A stretch of DNA of 64,000 nucleotides, from NCBI RefSeq assembly GCF_905220565.1, contig NC_059416.1:744001-808000 (forward strand), in the 5' to 3' direction. The stretch is from Melitaea cinxia. Its lineage: Eukaryota > Arthropoda > Insecta > Lepidoptera > Nymphalidae. The notes under the pieces were generated by a model. The model did no database searches. It had not been told where the DNA came from and saw nothing but the letters and a program-made list of their open reading frames with translations. Made by a program: the position numbers and the translations under genes. Shown one piece after another: positions 25,801 through 40,800 of the stretch (positions within the stretch are counted from its first letter, which is position 1; each line of letters starts with the position of its first letter).

Positions 25801-28800
25801 AATGTGTGCTCTATAGATGGTGGAAAAGAGTCCAAATAATGCATCGTAATCTATATATATATAAAAGAGAAGAAGGGTCACTAGAAGAAGGGAAGAGAAA
25901 GGTCACTGATTCACTCATCACGAGAAATCAAAAACTGCTGGATGGTCTATCCATCCAGGTTGGACAAAGATAAAAATTGGCAGGGGGGTAGATTATAGTT
26001 AGCAGACGTCCACTAAGAAGGTATTTTACGATATTCCACCGCTAAGGGGGTTTAAGTGGATTTCATAGTTTATATGAAACACATACAGCCTGAAAATAAA
26101 ACTAAAAATTTGGTGTATAGAGAGGCTTTATAAAAATAACTATTAAATTAAACTAAATTGTGCCTTTTAAAAAGTTACTCAGTGTGCATTTCAAGTGACT
26201 GAAATAAAAAAAATAATTTGCGTTAAACATCTTAATAGTAATGCATATCTTCATAACCACGCGGATGTAGTCGCAGGCGATTTTCGAGTTCGAAAGTGAT
26301 CGATTCGCTCAAAATCTATTGAACGGATTTTCATGCGGTTCAAGAGGAAGGTTTACGGAACGGCTAAGCCGATTTCGATGAAATTGTCACTGGGAGTTTG
26401 CCGGGAAAACTTTGTATATCACACTGATTTGAACGCGGGCGAAGCCGCGGGCACAGCTAGTAAATATATAATCAGCTAGAATAGTTTCGTGTCGAGTTCT
26501 GATTTGTAAGCAGCTATGTATAAATGATAGATAATAATAATAATAATAATAATAATACTCTTTATTGTACACAACAACAATCAACACAATAACATATTAC
26601 AAATATAGAACCGTGTACAAAGGCGGTCTTATCGCTAGAGTAGCGATCTCATCCAGACAACCTTGGACATATAGGACCCGGTATAGTGAAAGCGGTAGGG
26701 TAGTGTACAAAGAGAAGTGACGAATTAGTATTACCTAGTCTATTCCGTATTTATGAATACAGTTTCAAAGAATAATTCCACACAGTATAATGATAATATT
26801 CATAATAGACGTAGATCGTCAACCCTGCTCCACCCTCGTCGCTTCACCCCTCGCTCCCGACACGTAGACTTAATACAGTTTTGTCTCCGCATTTCGATAC
26901 TCATTTGTTTCTAAGACGGGGAATATGCCTCGGATGTTGGGGAAATTCGCTAAACTATCGCTTAACATGGCGTGTATTATGGCGATCACTTTGTTAGGGT
27001 GTAATTATATAAAATATGATAGCGTGACTTTTATCTATGTAGGACAGTGTTGCTCTTTTAAAATATAACTAAAGTTACTTGTAGTTTATATGTACACTTT
27101 TTATTGTTTTTGTGTATAATTGTGCCTAGCATTAAATTCAAATCTTAAGCTATTTAAATAATGTTATTTAGGATTTTTTATAATTACCATTATGCAAGAG
27201 GTTATCAAAGCGATCGGTCACATCCACTGTAGAACAGCGCATCTCTAGTAGAACTGGCTAGCTGGTGGTAAGGACCACAGGATCATAAGACCGTTTAAGA
27301 GTAATTTAAGCTGGTCAAGATCTTCTGTTAAACTAAAACACTTCTCCAGAAAAGCTGTTAAGGATTTCGAGCAAAATATTCGATCTCAAATAAGTCTTAA
27401 AAAATACGCCACTGCTAAATTTTATTGGAAAAGAAAATTTTAAAAAGCCTTATTTGCTTATGAGAGCAGTCACGATGGCGGTCTCCAACGCTCATCGATC
27501 GTAAAATATTCTGTAACGAAATAAAAGTCACCGTAAAACTCGAGCTGACATAACATTCGAGACTTGACGATTCAGTTTATGTGCGTGTAATAAACTGTGA
27601 TTTCGATCGTGTGTGTAAAAATGTAAGCTTTTTGTACTTCGGGCCGTACTTATGTAGCGGTTAGATAAGTTGGTTGGTCGTTTGATTCCTACACAGACGT
27701 TAAGATTTATGTGTTTATATAAAATCTCTTTTTAGTCTTGATTTAGCCGCCAATCCGCAGTGAAGAAGCGTGGTAAATTAAGCTCTGATCCTTCTCCTAC
27801 ATGGACTAATAAGCCTATGTCGATATGGACTAATAAGTCTATGTCTACATGGACTAATAAGCCTATGTCTAGCAGTGGGATGTTATAGGCTGAATCGTAA
27901 TCGTTATGTTCTTTGGTTTCCAGGATATCATAAAGAATGAAAACCCATAACTGTACTTTAAGCAAAAGAGCTTAATACTTATAATTTAATAAAAAAGAAA
28001 AAAAAAAAGCAACGAGTGCTTCAGACCACAGACTGAAGTAAAACTTCTTTAGCAATAGGCCTGCAGTGTCTTAGATATACGAAACGTAACGGCTATGAGA
28101 GAAAGGGAGAAAGAAAATGTGTACTCGTACCTCTCTTGCTCAGTTCGCCTCACCCGATCACATTTTTCGTAATGTTTTCGTCACGCATTCACCAGCTCAC
28201 AACCAAAGTTAAGCATGCGTAAAAAAGTTTTACTTCAAAAAACAAAAAAAAATGTTGTTTTCAACGTTAAAATGTTTCAATATATTAATGTGTAATATGT
28301 CTAATTCTTCAACGTATTTCCTCATTTCGTTTTAGCATTCCGCCCGCGGTACAGCGCTATATTTCACTCGGTCACGTACCACGGTCGAAACGTCGAGTGA
28401 AATTTGATGGAATTTAATAAATAAAATTTGTACAATAATTTTAAATACATTATATCTATTTAAATAAATGAATTACTAAGTGTTTTGCGAAGTACAAAAC
28501 TCTAGAACGGCTAGGTCAATACTAATTTTAAAGTTATTCCTAATTCTTCGTAGTAAGTCCAACCCGCAGCTTGGTGGATTAAGCTCTGACCCTTTTCCTA
28601 CATGGAGAAAAAGGTATATGCCCAGCAGTGGGATATTACGACCTGAAACGTCGTCATCGGCTGAACGGTGAAAGGCTCGATTGGGTGAACTCGGGACTTA
28701 TTGCGTTATTGCTTGATTGCGATTTCCAATGAAGTTTTTACTTCTGCCGTGCGGTTCTAAGCTCACATTCATTTTTTTTCCTGAAGAGTAAGCTAAACCA

Positions 28801-31800
28801 AGTGATAACACATGTTTATTTTTAACACATCTCCAGTGACTGGTAAACATGTATGCCTTGTATCTATTTGTGGAATAAATAAATATCTAAAAGTATTCTC
28901 ACATCGATATAAAATAAAAAAATAAAATTGAACTTTATTCAGTGAATGCTATTTATAAAATATTTTATTAAAACCTCAATGACGTAATATATTTACAACT
29001 AGCAACCCGCCCCAGCTTATCACGGGTGCAATGTTGATACTAAATATACTACAGAATGTCTTTATTTATAGCGTGAAGCTAGCTTATAGCATGGTTATTA
29101 ACATAATAACAACAACATTCAAATATGCATCGTTAGATTACACGTTGTTACAGAATGCGTTGAAGAAATAAAGGGTCACTGCTCGTTCCTCGTATGTGAT
29201 AGCGTGATAATATGTAGCCTATATGTTGACCCGACTTCTTAACCCTGAAGTTGGCAGCGATAAAAGTGATCGATTTATTATATACTTTTTTATCTATATA
29301 GGTAATAAAGCATAATTATGTACGAGACAAAAAGATTATTTATATATTATATAGCATGTACATATATTTCAAGATACATTGCCAAGTCTCTTACATTTTA
29401 TTTGAAAATAAATGCGTGCCCTTCAGGGATACATTGCCTAGAGCATAGAGACAAAAAATTTTTTTTCAGACAAAGTACTTTAATATCACATGACTTTTTA
29501 AACATGAAGTATGAAGAATAATAATGCTTATTGACATCTTTTTTCATGTCACAACAATTACAAAACAAAATTTAAAAAATTAACGTACTTTTTTGTATCA
29601 TGGCACTCATAAAAATGTGTTTTCTAAAATTCTTATAATTAACTTTGTGGTATAATAATCATGTCTCAGAACACAGCCTTTAGTAGACATTATCTATAAT
29701 ACTTACATATAATGAGATCTCTCATTAAACTTATGGACAACAACATGGTTTTAAATTCTAAAATTAAAATTAAACATCAAAAAAAGTGTGCCTTCTACCA
29801 AGCCTTTTATAAAAAAAAACTCTTCCTCAAAGCATTCAAAATATTAAATACATATTTTTTCGGACTTGTCATGATAGTCATAAAAGCAATTGAGAGACTG
29901 TCAAGTACAGTCTTACATTGGATTTGCAGCACAACAATCTTGTCTGCCCTTTTATACATTTTTTGCATTGACCTTCCGTCATAAATCGACTTTCAAACAA
30001 TTAAGACGAACTCTTTCAAGAAATGGTCGGATTTTGTAATATCGATCACCGTTGTCTCGTAAATTATCTGCAAAATGCAGGTATCTTCGAATTCGCTGCA
30101 ACCGTTTAATGCTCATTACATCTGCTTACTTTATCGAATCTTAAAAAGGCTGACCAATAGTTAGTCGTATTGTACGCCGTCATATCAACGACACCCGGTT
30201 GATGGTGATAAAATCTTTTATTTCATCGGTAGTTACGTTCAATAATGTACCTTTTAATTGGAAATGGTACAAGTTCGTTTGTTATACCATCATTTGTATT
30301 ATATCGTCAGATAGGATCATCCCAAAATATTCTGCAGGAGACCTTGTATTAGGAGGTTTGCTAAATATTTTTCGATTTCTGCATTCCACGAAAATATTTC
30401 CATTTTGTTTCACTCTGATTCGATTTGCATTAGAAGGGAAACGGCCGGACAACTAAGCAAGTTATTTGTTGCAACTGATGGTGAGTGTAGATTTATGTCA
30501 GAAAATGCTACATTATGTTGGAACTGTACATTTCGAGCAGCTGGAGAATTGAACTGTACTAATGGAGTCAGGGATGAGTATGTTGTGTCAGTGGACTAAA
30601 CGTAGTAACATCAGGACAAGGCGAAGTCGATGTAGGTAGAACGACTGATTGATTTCCATTTATAGTTGATACTACGATTTCGTCTGTTTCGCTATCACTG
30701 TCAAAGCAAATGTAAGTTTTCTAACGATGCAGCTATAGATGGAGCAGGCAAGCTGTAAGAATCCGAAATACGTGCAGGAAGTTTATTTTTATTTATTTAT
30801 TTATTCATTCTTAATGTACGCTGCTTCTTAACGATCGCTATCAGGTGTACACGATAACAACCGGGACCGACGGCTTAACGTGCTCTCCGAGGCACGGTGG
30901 GGAGACCCACAAGCACTGCACAAACACCCAGACCACGGCAAACACCTGTATGGCTAATACAAATGTTTGTCATGTGCGGGGATCGCACCCGTAACCGCCA
31001 GCGCAACAGGTACAATCCATGGTTGTGACCGTTTCGCTAACGCGGCGGCTACTATTGTATGGCAAAAATATATTATAAAGCAATCGCTGTAACCCAGCAG
31101 ATTTTTTTAAATAAAATGTGCATTATTAGATACGCTGCCAAGTTTAGGGTTAATAATATTCGTGCCGCATTTGACGTAAATCCATGCAGTACTTTTTGAG
31201 TTTATCCCGGACATACATACAGATAAACAGAAAAACAGATCAACAGACAAAAATTCTAAAAACTATATTTTTGCTTCGGTATCAATTGTAGATCACACCC
31301 TAAGTATTCTTTTAAAAAAATATTCAATGTACAGTTTTAACTTTACTACCATTTTAATATGTGTATATAGATTTGTCAAATAATGAATAAGCTATATATA
31401 AACCACAGGCAGTGGATCGATACACGTGTGTTCAATTAAATAATAACTTAATGGAAACTAAGAATAGTAATTTTATGATGGATCCATTATGTGTGTAGTT
31501 CCTAACCTAAAAATTACCCACGGAATTACCCTTTACTTAAGAGCCCCAATAGCCAGGGCCGGATTTAGGGGTAGGCAACCGGGGCTACAGCCTCATTGCC
31601 CCACAATAGAGACTTCGGAAAAAAATCAAATTCTGACTAGTAAACACTAGTAAACAACTTTTCCTTTCCTATTTTTTTTTTCGCGTTTTACCTTTTAAAA
31701 AATTGTCCATTTTATTTAGAAAATAAATTGGTTGCCAAGGGGCCTCCACTCCTTTGTTGCCCCGAGGCCTCCAGACCTCTAAATCCGGCCCTGCCAATAG

Positions 31801-34800
31801 CTAGGCTATAGAAATATTTACAGAACATACTGAGTGGATACAAGCGAGGGACATTAAAAATTCTGACACTTAACACAGATAAGACAAGCTATATGCGCTT
31901 CTCAATAAATAAACTCAACCTATAACATCAAAACTACAAATACATCCCTGTCCCGTACATAGCTTAATATGTACGTATCCTACCGTTGATAAAATATATT
32001 CAACCAAATATTTAGGTATAGTCATTGACCAAAGATTATCTTGGTATTCTCATATGGAACTTATTATCTGAAACAATTATAGTAGTGTTTTTAGTATTAT
32101 TATTAAGTTTTTTGATATTGAACTATTGTTGTGAAGTATCTCTTCTGAACTTTGTCATATGTTCTTTTTTAATATCGGAAACTATTTTTGGTTAAGTGAT
32201 ACTATTGTGTTGTGTTTTCCTGTATATTTATGTAATACCGTTTGTTTCCAAAATAAAGTAAAATAAAATAAAAAAAATAAAACAATTAGAAAATGTATTT
32301 ATATCTTTGAAACTCTTAGACATGTAGCAACAAAAAACGTTCTAAACCAAGTTTATACAACCCTTGTTCAATAATTACTTTCCTATTGCATACCAGTATG
32401 GGGAGGAGCGTCAAAAATTAAATTCCTTGAACTAGAACGTGGTCAAAGGGCGTTAAAGGTTATGTACGGTAAATTTTACCGATTCCCCACAAAAGAGCTA
32501 TACTCTATAAGCAAGCTACTGAGTGTGAGGAGGATATATATATTATAGCTGATACTGAATGGTGCATAAAACAGCGAGTATAGATGTTAGTACTAAAACG
32601 AAAAGAAGATTAAACATTGTAAATGAAACATATATTACTAAAACTAAATTTTCTTGTCAACAATAAAAAATCAGCTCACGTATACAAGAAGATAAACAAT
32701 TTGTTAAAAATATATGCTTTAAATTCTTACAAATTTAAAAAATCACTAATTGATTAGCTTACCAAACAAAGTTATGAAGAGACTGAGGCTTTACTTGAAG
32801 TAATTACCTCAAAATATACCAAACACAACACTCACACACACATACATACACACACACACAAACATACTCATACACACACAGAAACATGCATAAATAAACT
32901 CTTTTTTTTTGTCTTTTGTGATTGAATTATGATATTAAGTTTTTTTTTTTTTTAAATTTTATAAGTATGAATATGGAAGAGTGGGACATCCTGACACAGG
33001 TAAAACACTTACTTAAAAAGATGTCCCAACAAGTATATCATGTTATGTAAACGTTTTTCTAAATAAATATTTTTTTTATTTTTAATAAATATTTTTTTTT
33101 TATTAAACCATTTGCAAGCTGTACAAAAAATCGGTAAAATAGAAGCAGTCGTTTAGACACAAGTTAGATTTTTGTTCTTCTTCCGCATGCGCAGTCTAAA
33201 CCTTGCATCTTGCAGGAAGAGAACGAATTATAAAAGAATTGACCCCATGACTTATAGCTTCTGCTGACGACAGGAAGCCTGGTACATTCTTTTCCAAGAG
33301 AACAGCTACTGTGATTCGACGAGAAAATACTGATAACATCCTTATAGAAAATTCCACGCAAATGATTTATACCGCAATTATAGGTCCATTACTATTTAAC
33401 TACAGTAAAGTTTTGCTCAAATATACTAATAACAGAGTTAGGTAGGACTTCAGAGGAGGTTAATCAATTCGACCGTATATATATTATGTGTAATACGCGC
33501 TTCAGCCTGTAATATCCCACTACTGGGCATAGACCTCTTTCCCTTTAGGAGGAGGATCAAAGCTTAATCCACCACGCTGCTCCAATGCGGGTTGGCGGAT
33601 ATATTCCCTACTATGAGTAACGATCGCTATCAGGTGTACATGATAACAACCGGGACCGACGGCTTAACGTCCACAATCCAATATCAGGTGTACATGATAA
33701 CAATCCATGGCTGTGACCGTTGCGCCAACGTTTATGTGTGTTCGCGGATAATTTTGTCGTTTACGAACCGATTTTGATGATTCCTTTTTTGTTTGAAAGA
33801 AGACATCCCAATGGTAGTACCATGATAAGAAAACCAGGATCTAATGATGGCAACCTATAGAAATCGAGGGGAACCTTCAAAAATTTTAGTGGCGACTAGT
33901 GCGTTTGTTAATTTTTTTCGTCTACTTACGTTGTATTACTTGTCGATATAATTGAAATCGGTTTTTTTTATTAAACATAATTATTATTTTATATGCACTT
34001 GTATACGAGTCAAACTTACTTTGAATCGAAGCCGGTCTATACACAACCGCATAATCCTTTTACGTTTTGACACGGGTTACAACTTCCTGATCGATGCTCG
34101 TGAGGCATGGGGCTTTTAAGATGAAACGCGGGGATTGATTACTATAATATAATAGAAAAAAGTTTTTATAGCTAACGACCTTTAAGGAGTTGTGCTGGTG
34201 AGAAAAGTCATGTGGCTTGAAAAAGAAAATCCTAGCCTTCTATTGGTTTTATTTTGTTTTTAATCCACGCTACGCTTCAGCCTGTAATACCCCACTGTTG
34301 GGCATAGGCCCCATATAGAAGAAGGATTAGAGCTTAATCAACCACGCTGCTCCAATGCGGGTTGGCGAATATACATATTTCCTACTATGAGTAACGATCG
34401 CTATCAGATGTACATGATAACAAACCATATTTCTAATATATAAACACTTTATAATAAACAGCCCCAATTAGGATCTTACACAGGCCGAAGACGGACAGCA
34501 GCGTCTTCGGTGCGACAAAGCCAGCCCTGCGGTCACCAACCTGCCTGCCCAGCGTGGTGACTATGGGCAAAACACATGAGTTCATTTTTGGCGCGAATTT
34601 ATGGAGGCCTATGTCCAGCAATGGACTGTATTAGGCTGATATAATGAATCAGAATCTAGTCTTTGTGTCGGGGGTCCGGAAACATACAATACACTAGTAC
34701 AAACACAGTAAAAATGTTTGTCATGTATTAAAAGAAGATTTTGGTACATTAACACTAACCTCCGAATATACTAGAGAACTGACTATTTAAACTATTTAGG

Positions 34801-37800
34801 TTTTTCGCAGAATATTACGTTTATTCGTTAAAATTTGACCCCATGATATTGTACTAATAGTTCACCTCATAACTTTTATTTAAATTCGATTTTAATAATA
34901 GACAATTCTACTTTTTTTACTTCCAAAACAAAGAGAAGGATTGTACGATTGTATTTTTTTTTTTTTTTTACTATATGTTAACTCAGAACTTTTGACTGGG
35001 TGGACCGATTTAGTAGTTTTTTTTTTAAATCGAAAGATGGTGCGTGCTATGTAGCCCCATTTAAATTAAATTGAGATCTAACAAGTACTTTTCGAGCTAT
35101 GTCTAATAATGCGTATTTACTTTAATATTTTTCGTCGACCAACGATGTATAGCATATAACTTTTAACAGGTTATACCGATTTTGATGATTCTTATTTTAA
35201 TCGAAAGCTGATACTTGCCATGCCCATTTAAATGTAATGCAGATTTGGTAACTACTTTTTGAGTAATCTTTGATAACGCGTATTTAGTTGACTATTTTCT
35301 CGTGTAAGTACATAGTACATACCTATGTTGTATTACTTGTCGATGTAATTGAAGTCGTTTTTTTTTCGTTTACGAGTAAACATATTTATTTATTTTTTTC
35401 ATTTTGAGTCGATATTACAATTCTTCCACTCAGAATTACAATAGTACATAATGAAAAAGGTGCCCGTGCATTAAATTTACACCCTAACAGAATCAATAGA
35501 TGCCCTTAGCATCCTACAGACCAGTCACACCCCTCAGCAAGACTAGGATCATTACCATAAAGCCTGGGGATTCCGTTAACAAGATTTTTACGGATAGTTT
35601 TGTATTCGATACAATTGTATTATTACATGTTTTATACATCGCATAAGTTTCAAAGTATAACAATTATTTAGTTTAGCAATATCCGTGCAAATAATTCGCA
35701 CTAAATAATATAATTAGAAGCTTGTAGCTTCTGCCAAATATTCCTTCTCATGACTTGAGTACTGAAATTGACAAATTTGTTGATTAGTATAATAAGCGTG
35801 GGAAGATATCTTTTAACTTTTAACTGAAGCCAATTTACTCATTCAACAGTAATTTATAAACAGAATATATATTTTCGTCAGTGTTGCTAATAAATAATAT
35901 GTTATACAAAATAATAAATATTTATCATGTGCAGGAATTGAAACTACAGTTATCACAAACTTTCAAGCTTTTTTGATACCATTTTTGTATTATTAACTTA
36001 CACTTTTCCTTTCCCAATTACTAAACATAACATCAATGTAATAAATTATTTATTAAGGTCTGGTGAAAAGAAATTGAAATGGGGGATACATCTTTCCCCT
36101 CAAATCAGGTTTCCAACTGAATATGTATGCACCCTCGGTCTATCCATCTTCTGCAAAATAGGTGATGCTAATTACCATAATGCTCGGGGACTCCGAATTT
36201 TCCTGTCTCAGAACAAAAGTTTGAGAAATTTTTAATTGACTAAGATTGATTTCCTCGGGAACGAAAGAAATGGGTGTGTGTGTATTAAAGATCGGTAATT
36301 GGTTGTGAAGCCACATTGTGGAATGAAATAAAAATTATTTTTAAATGTATGTATGTATCCGACCGAATTTCGGCCATGGCGACCACTTCGACTCCTTACA
36401 GGGCTAGGCGCTAGTGCGCACGGAGATGGCTATAGCCGATTTTTGCAGTAAACTCCCTTGCACAAAGTGGGCAAGTGAGCTTACCACTCTCATAATTATA
36501 GTGAATGACGGCGAGTGGACGGTCTTTGAGCTCATCGCGCTTGGCGTCGAGGTCAGCTAATCGCTGTTCCTCAAATTCACGAATTCGCTTTTTCACAATA
36601 TTTTTAAATATATATAAAAAAAAATTCGCTATTATATGATTATTACTTTTTCAAGCTATAACTCATTGTAGACAAATCAAATACACAATATAAAAATGAC
36701 TACATTTTAGGTGAATTTACGCAGTATTATGAAGTAATCTAAAGTTAGTGATAATATTTAACAAATTACTAAAAATGTATTAACAATACTTACTATACTA
36801 AACACACTATACTACAAAAGTAATTGGTTAAAAATAATCGGTTGTTATGTTTCAAACACTCTTGTGTCTCAGTAGACATCTTCTGTCCTTTATGCCATCA
36901 ACTTTATTAGATATTTTTTTAATTGTTATGATATAATCATAACATTATTGTGTGATTTTTGTATTTGTATGTTGATGTTACTGATCTTGTAATTTGAATC
37001 GATTTTAAAGAAACATTTTGTATATTTTTGGAAGGACTTGAGGTGGTTAAGTAACACAATGAACAAAAGATATCGCATAAATAAATTTTTATTGCAATAT
37101 TACATTATATATTCAAGAAAATTCTATCTATATTCATCCGGACGGATATTAACTCTTTGAAAACAAAATTAATTTGTTCAATAAATTGTTACTCTTTTTT
37201 CCTTATAACATTTAACGATTTTGAAGATATTAACAATTGTGTGTCTTCATATAACGCTAACCCGAGAATCGGCCTCAGTCCCCCTTCTCTTAAAATCGCG
37301 CCTGCGTACAAAATGCGAGATTGGCTTCAAAATCTTTGTGATAACACAGATTTTACGTCCTTTTGTCCTGCTTATATCCTAAATGTGAAAGTTTGTGAGG
37401 ATGGATCAATGAACAGTCCAAATTAATGGTCCAGTTGGACCGATTTTAATGTAACTTATTACGAAGACAGCTGGTGATCTAGAATAACACGTGGGCTACT
37501 TTTTAACCCGGACTAGAAAATGGTAAATTATTGAACCGGGACCAATAACATTCAGGTTTACTTATTACTGCTCTGACAACAACGCTATAACGATTCATGG
37601 TTGTAACTTCTAACGAACGTAATAATAAGTGAACCGGACTTATTCCATTGTTTTGTATATTTTTTGTCGCAGTTGTATGAAAATACATCCTATAAATAAA
37701 TATTTCTTATAATAGTTATATAAAAAGTACATCATACTTCATCACAACATCATCATCATCACTGCAGCCTTTCGAAGTCTTAAGAAAAGAAGTTACTGGA

Positions 37801-40800
37801 CATAGGCCTCCACAAGTGCATGCCAAAAATGGCGTGAACTCGTGTGTTTCATCATACTTCATTCTTGAATTATTTTATTAATTAAAAGTACATATTAGTA
37901 CTAGTTAATTCCACCAACTATAAAATTAGGAACATTTTTAAAATGTCAGACATTTTAAGCCGCCTGCCAAGAAGGTTAACCAATGTATGTACGTATCTGT
38001 AATGTATGTATGGAATATTCTTTATATATGTAAGTCCAAGTGCTGTGTGGCTACGGCACTAAATAATTTAGCCACCCCCTTTCTACCCGTGGGTGTTGTA
38101 AGAGGCGACTAAGGGATAACAAGGTTCCACAACCACCTTGGAACTTAAGAAGCCGACCGATGGCGGGATAACCATCCAACTGCTGGCTTTGAAATACACA
38201 GGCCGAAGACGGGCAGCAGCGTCTTCGGTGCGAAAAAGCCAGTACTGCGGTCACCAACCCGCCTGCCCAGCGTGGTGACTATGGGCAAAACACATGAGTT
38301 CACGTTATTTTTGGCGTAAACTTGTGGAGGCCTATGTCCAGCAGTGGACTGTATAGGCTGTAATGATGATGATGATGATGATATAAGTCCAAAACTGAAA
38401 ATCAATACTAAAATATAATTTTATTCAAATAGACTTCAAAAGCACCTTCAAATTGTCCTCTAACAAATAAAAATTTTAATTAGGTATCGTCAAAAGTGAA
38501 GCTACCACCGATTCGGAATGTAGATTCTGCAGAGAAGAATCGGCAAGAAACTCCGCAGTTACTCTTTTAAAAATAATCTACTTACTACGTTTTAATACAA
38601 ATTTGGTAATCATTCCAGCCTATTTCAGTCCACTGCTGGACATAGGCCTCAACAAGTTCGCGCCAAAAATGCGTTAACTCATGTGTGTTGCCCATAGTCA
38701 CCACGCTGGGCAGGCGGGTTGGTGACCGCAGGGCAACAATCCAACATGGTAATATCTTGCATGAAATACACCGCCACTGAGTCCCACACGTCTTTATCAA
38801 TGTACACTGCACCAAATTAATTAATTTCTTTTTATTTAACAAAAAATTAAACAATCTTAATCGCGACAAGGAACTCATTTCTATTAAAATATCACAACCT
38901 TCCTTTCATTAATAACCAGTATTGGAACAATATAAGCAAACTCAGTAAAAATTACTAGTATAGCCGTGAAGGGCTAGTATGAAATGCTGAGGCAGGAGGG
39001 CTGGGAACAATAGTGATGCGTTTCGCCTGAGGGGGCTGTACAGTTATGGAGGTTCATATCAAACCTTTTTATAACGCATCAAGGACAATGTGATATTATT
39101 GCCTGACCGTTAGTGCAGTAGGTTATATTCCCGCTTCGCTCCAGGACTGCGGGTTCGATTCCGTTGCGACTAAGTTATTATTCCCATTATATGACTCTGC
39201 GAATTTCGTCCTGCCACATGTTTGTGAGTATATCTTTCTTTCTCGATAACGAATTCAATGACAATAATTGTGTTTGCTCGTAAACGAAAAAAACCGACTT
39301 AAATTATATCGAGAAAATAGTCGAGTATATATACACGTAACTTACGATTACGATACGATTCAATTTGAATGGGATGGATGACAAGCAACAGACCTCGATC
39401 GAAATAAAATAATCATCTAAAACGGTCCACTCAGTAAGAAGTTCTCAGATAGCACACACATAAAAATAGAATCGAATCGATAATCTACTCCTTTTTTGAT
39501 GTCAGTTAAATAATTATGAAATTTGCTACAGACGTTCAGAAGTTTAACGCGTAAATACAATTTGGCGATTTTTTTTTAATTATAATTAATATATTAAATA
39601 ATAATAAATAAATAAATAACAAATAAATATTTACACACGGTCTTCTGATCCTAAGCAACTTAATGCTTATGTTACAGGTAACAGCCGAGAGGTATAACTA
39701 CATATTGTTTTTTCGATAAACATACTTTTAAATATTACATATATAAATAAATATATATAATACATCCAAACTCGGGGTGGGAATCGAGCCCACAACCCTC
39801 GGAGCATAAAGCAGGGTTACTACAAACTGCGCCAACGGGCTAGTCAAATGATGTAATCTTGAACCAAATAATAGGGCTACGGCTTATTAATACTTTGTAA
39901 TAAAAACTTTCAATTTATTTTATAGCAATTGTAAAATGATATTTTATTATAAACTAGATGAGACGGTGCACTTCTTATCACTTATTGTATATGTATTTGG
40001 AAAAAATATAGACAAGACTTTCTGATCGCACCTTTTTCTTCTTTTTTTTTGACAAAAACCATCAAATGTTTTCACAGCAAGGTAACATTCTAAATTGGAA
40101 AATTAAATTGTCGTTTTTTGTATTTTGCGTTGCTTACTTATTGTTTATGTTTCTCACCGTTTAAACCTTGTATAAATATAAATATTTCAATATCATAATC
40201 AGCCATATCGGTCGAGTCATTCGCGAGTTTTAGCGAGACAAACGAACAGCCAGCGACAAAGCCAGTACTGCGGTCACCAACCCGCCTGCCCAGCGTGGTG
40301 ACTATGGGCAAAACACATGAGTTCACGTTATTTTTGGCGTCAACTTGTGGAGGCCTATGTCCAGCAGTGGACTGTATAGGCTGTAATGATTGATTGAATG
40401 ATTGAAATGAACAGCAATTCATTTATATATATATATATATATATATACTAGCTTACCCCGCAAACGTTGTTTTGCCATTTATGTTATTAGCCCCTAACCC
40501 CCCCCCCCCCCATAACTTAGATGATGTTCGGTACTCAGACCTACCCAATATGCACACAAAATTTCATGAGAATCGGTCAAGTTGTTTCGGAGGAGTTTAA
40601 CTACAAACACCGCGACACGAGAATTTTATATATAAGATAAATACGAATACCCGCTTAGAACGGAAACTTCATTATATTATTATAACAAAAACACTTAACT
40701 TGAAAACGTATCGCTTACTTTACAAAACGAATTGATTTTTAGCAAGCTGTATCATACATAACAAGGAGATCGGGAGGGCTGTAATCCCCTAATCTAAGTA

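Noticed and set aside
24492..25849. CRISPR array
   Set aside because: Units are 282 bp, contiguous without spacers, and the DNA is from an animal.
29712..29984. 90-codon plus-strand frame
   Set aside because: Antisense shadow of the piggyBac relic.
37157..37426. 89-codon plus-strand frame (AYKMRDWLQNLC)
   Set aside because: No domain, no splice context and no neighbour supports it.
38051..38405. Recurring open frames with VNSCVLPIVTTLGRRVGDR in many places (also 40138, 41659, 53976, 59575)
   Set aside because: They are the antisense of S2 SINE copies. The similarity reflects repeat spread, not a protein family.
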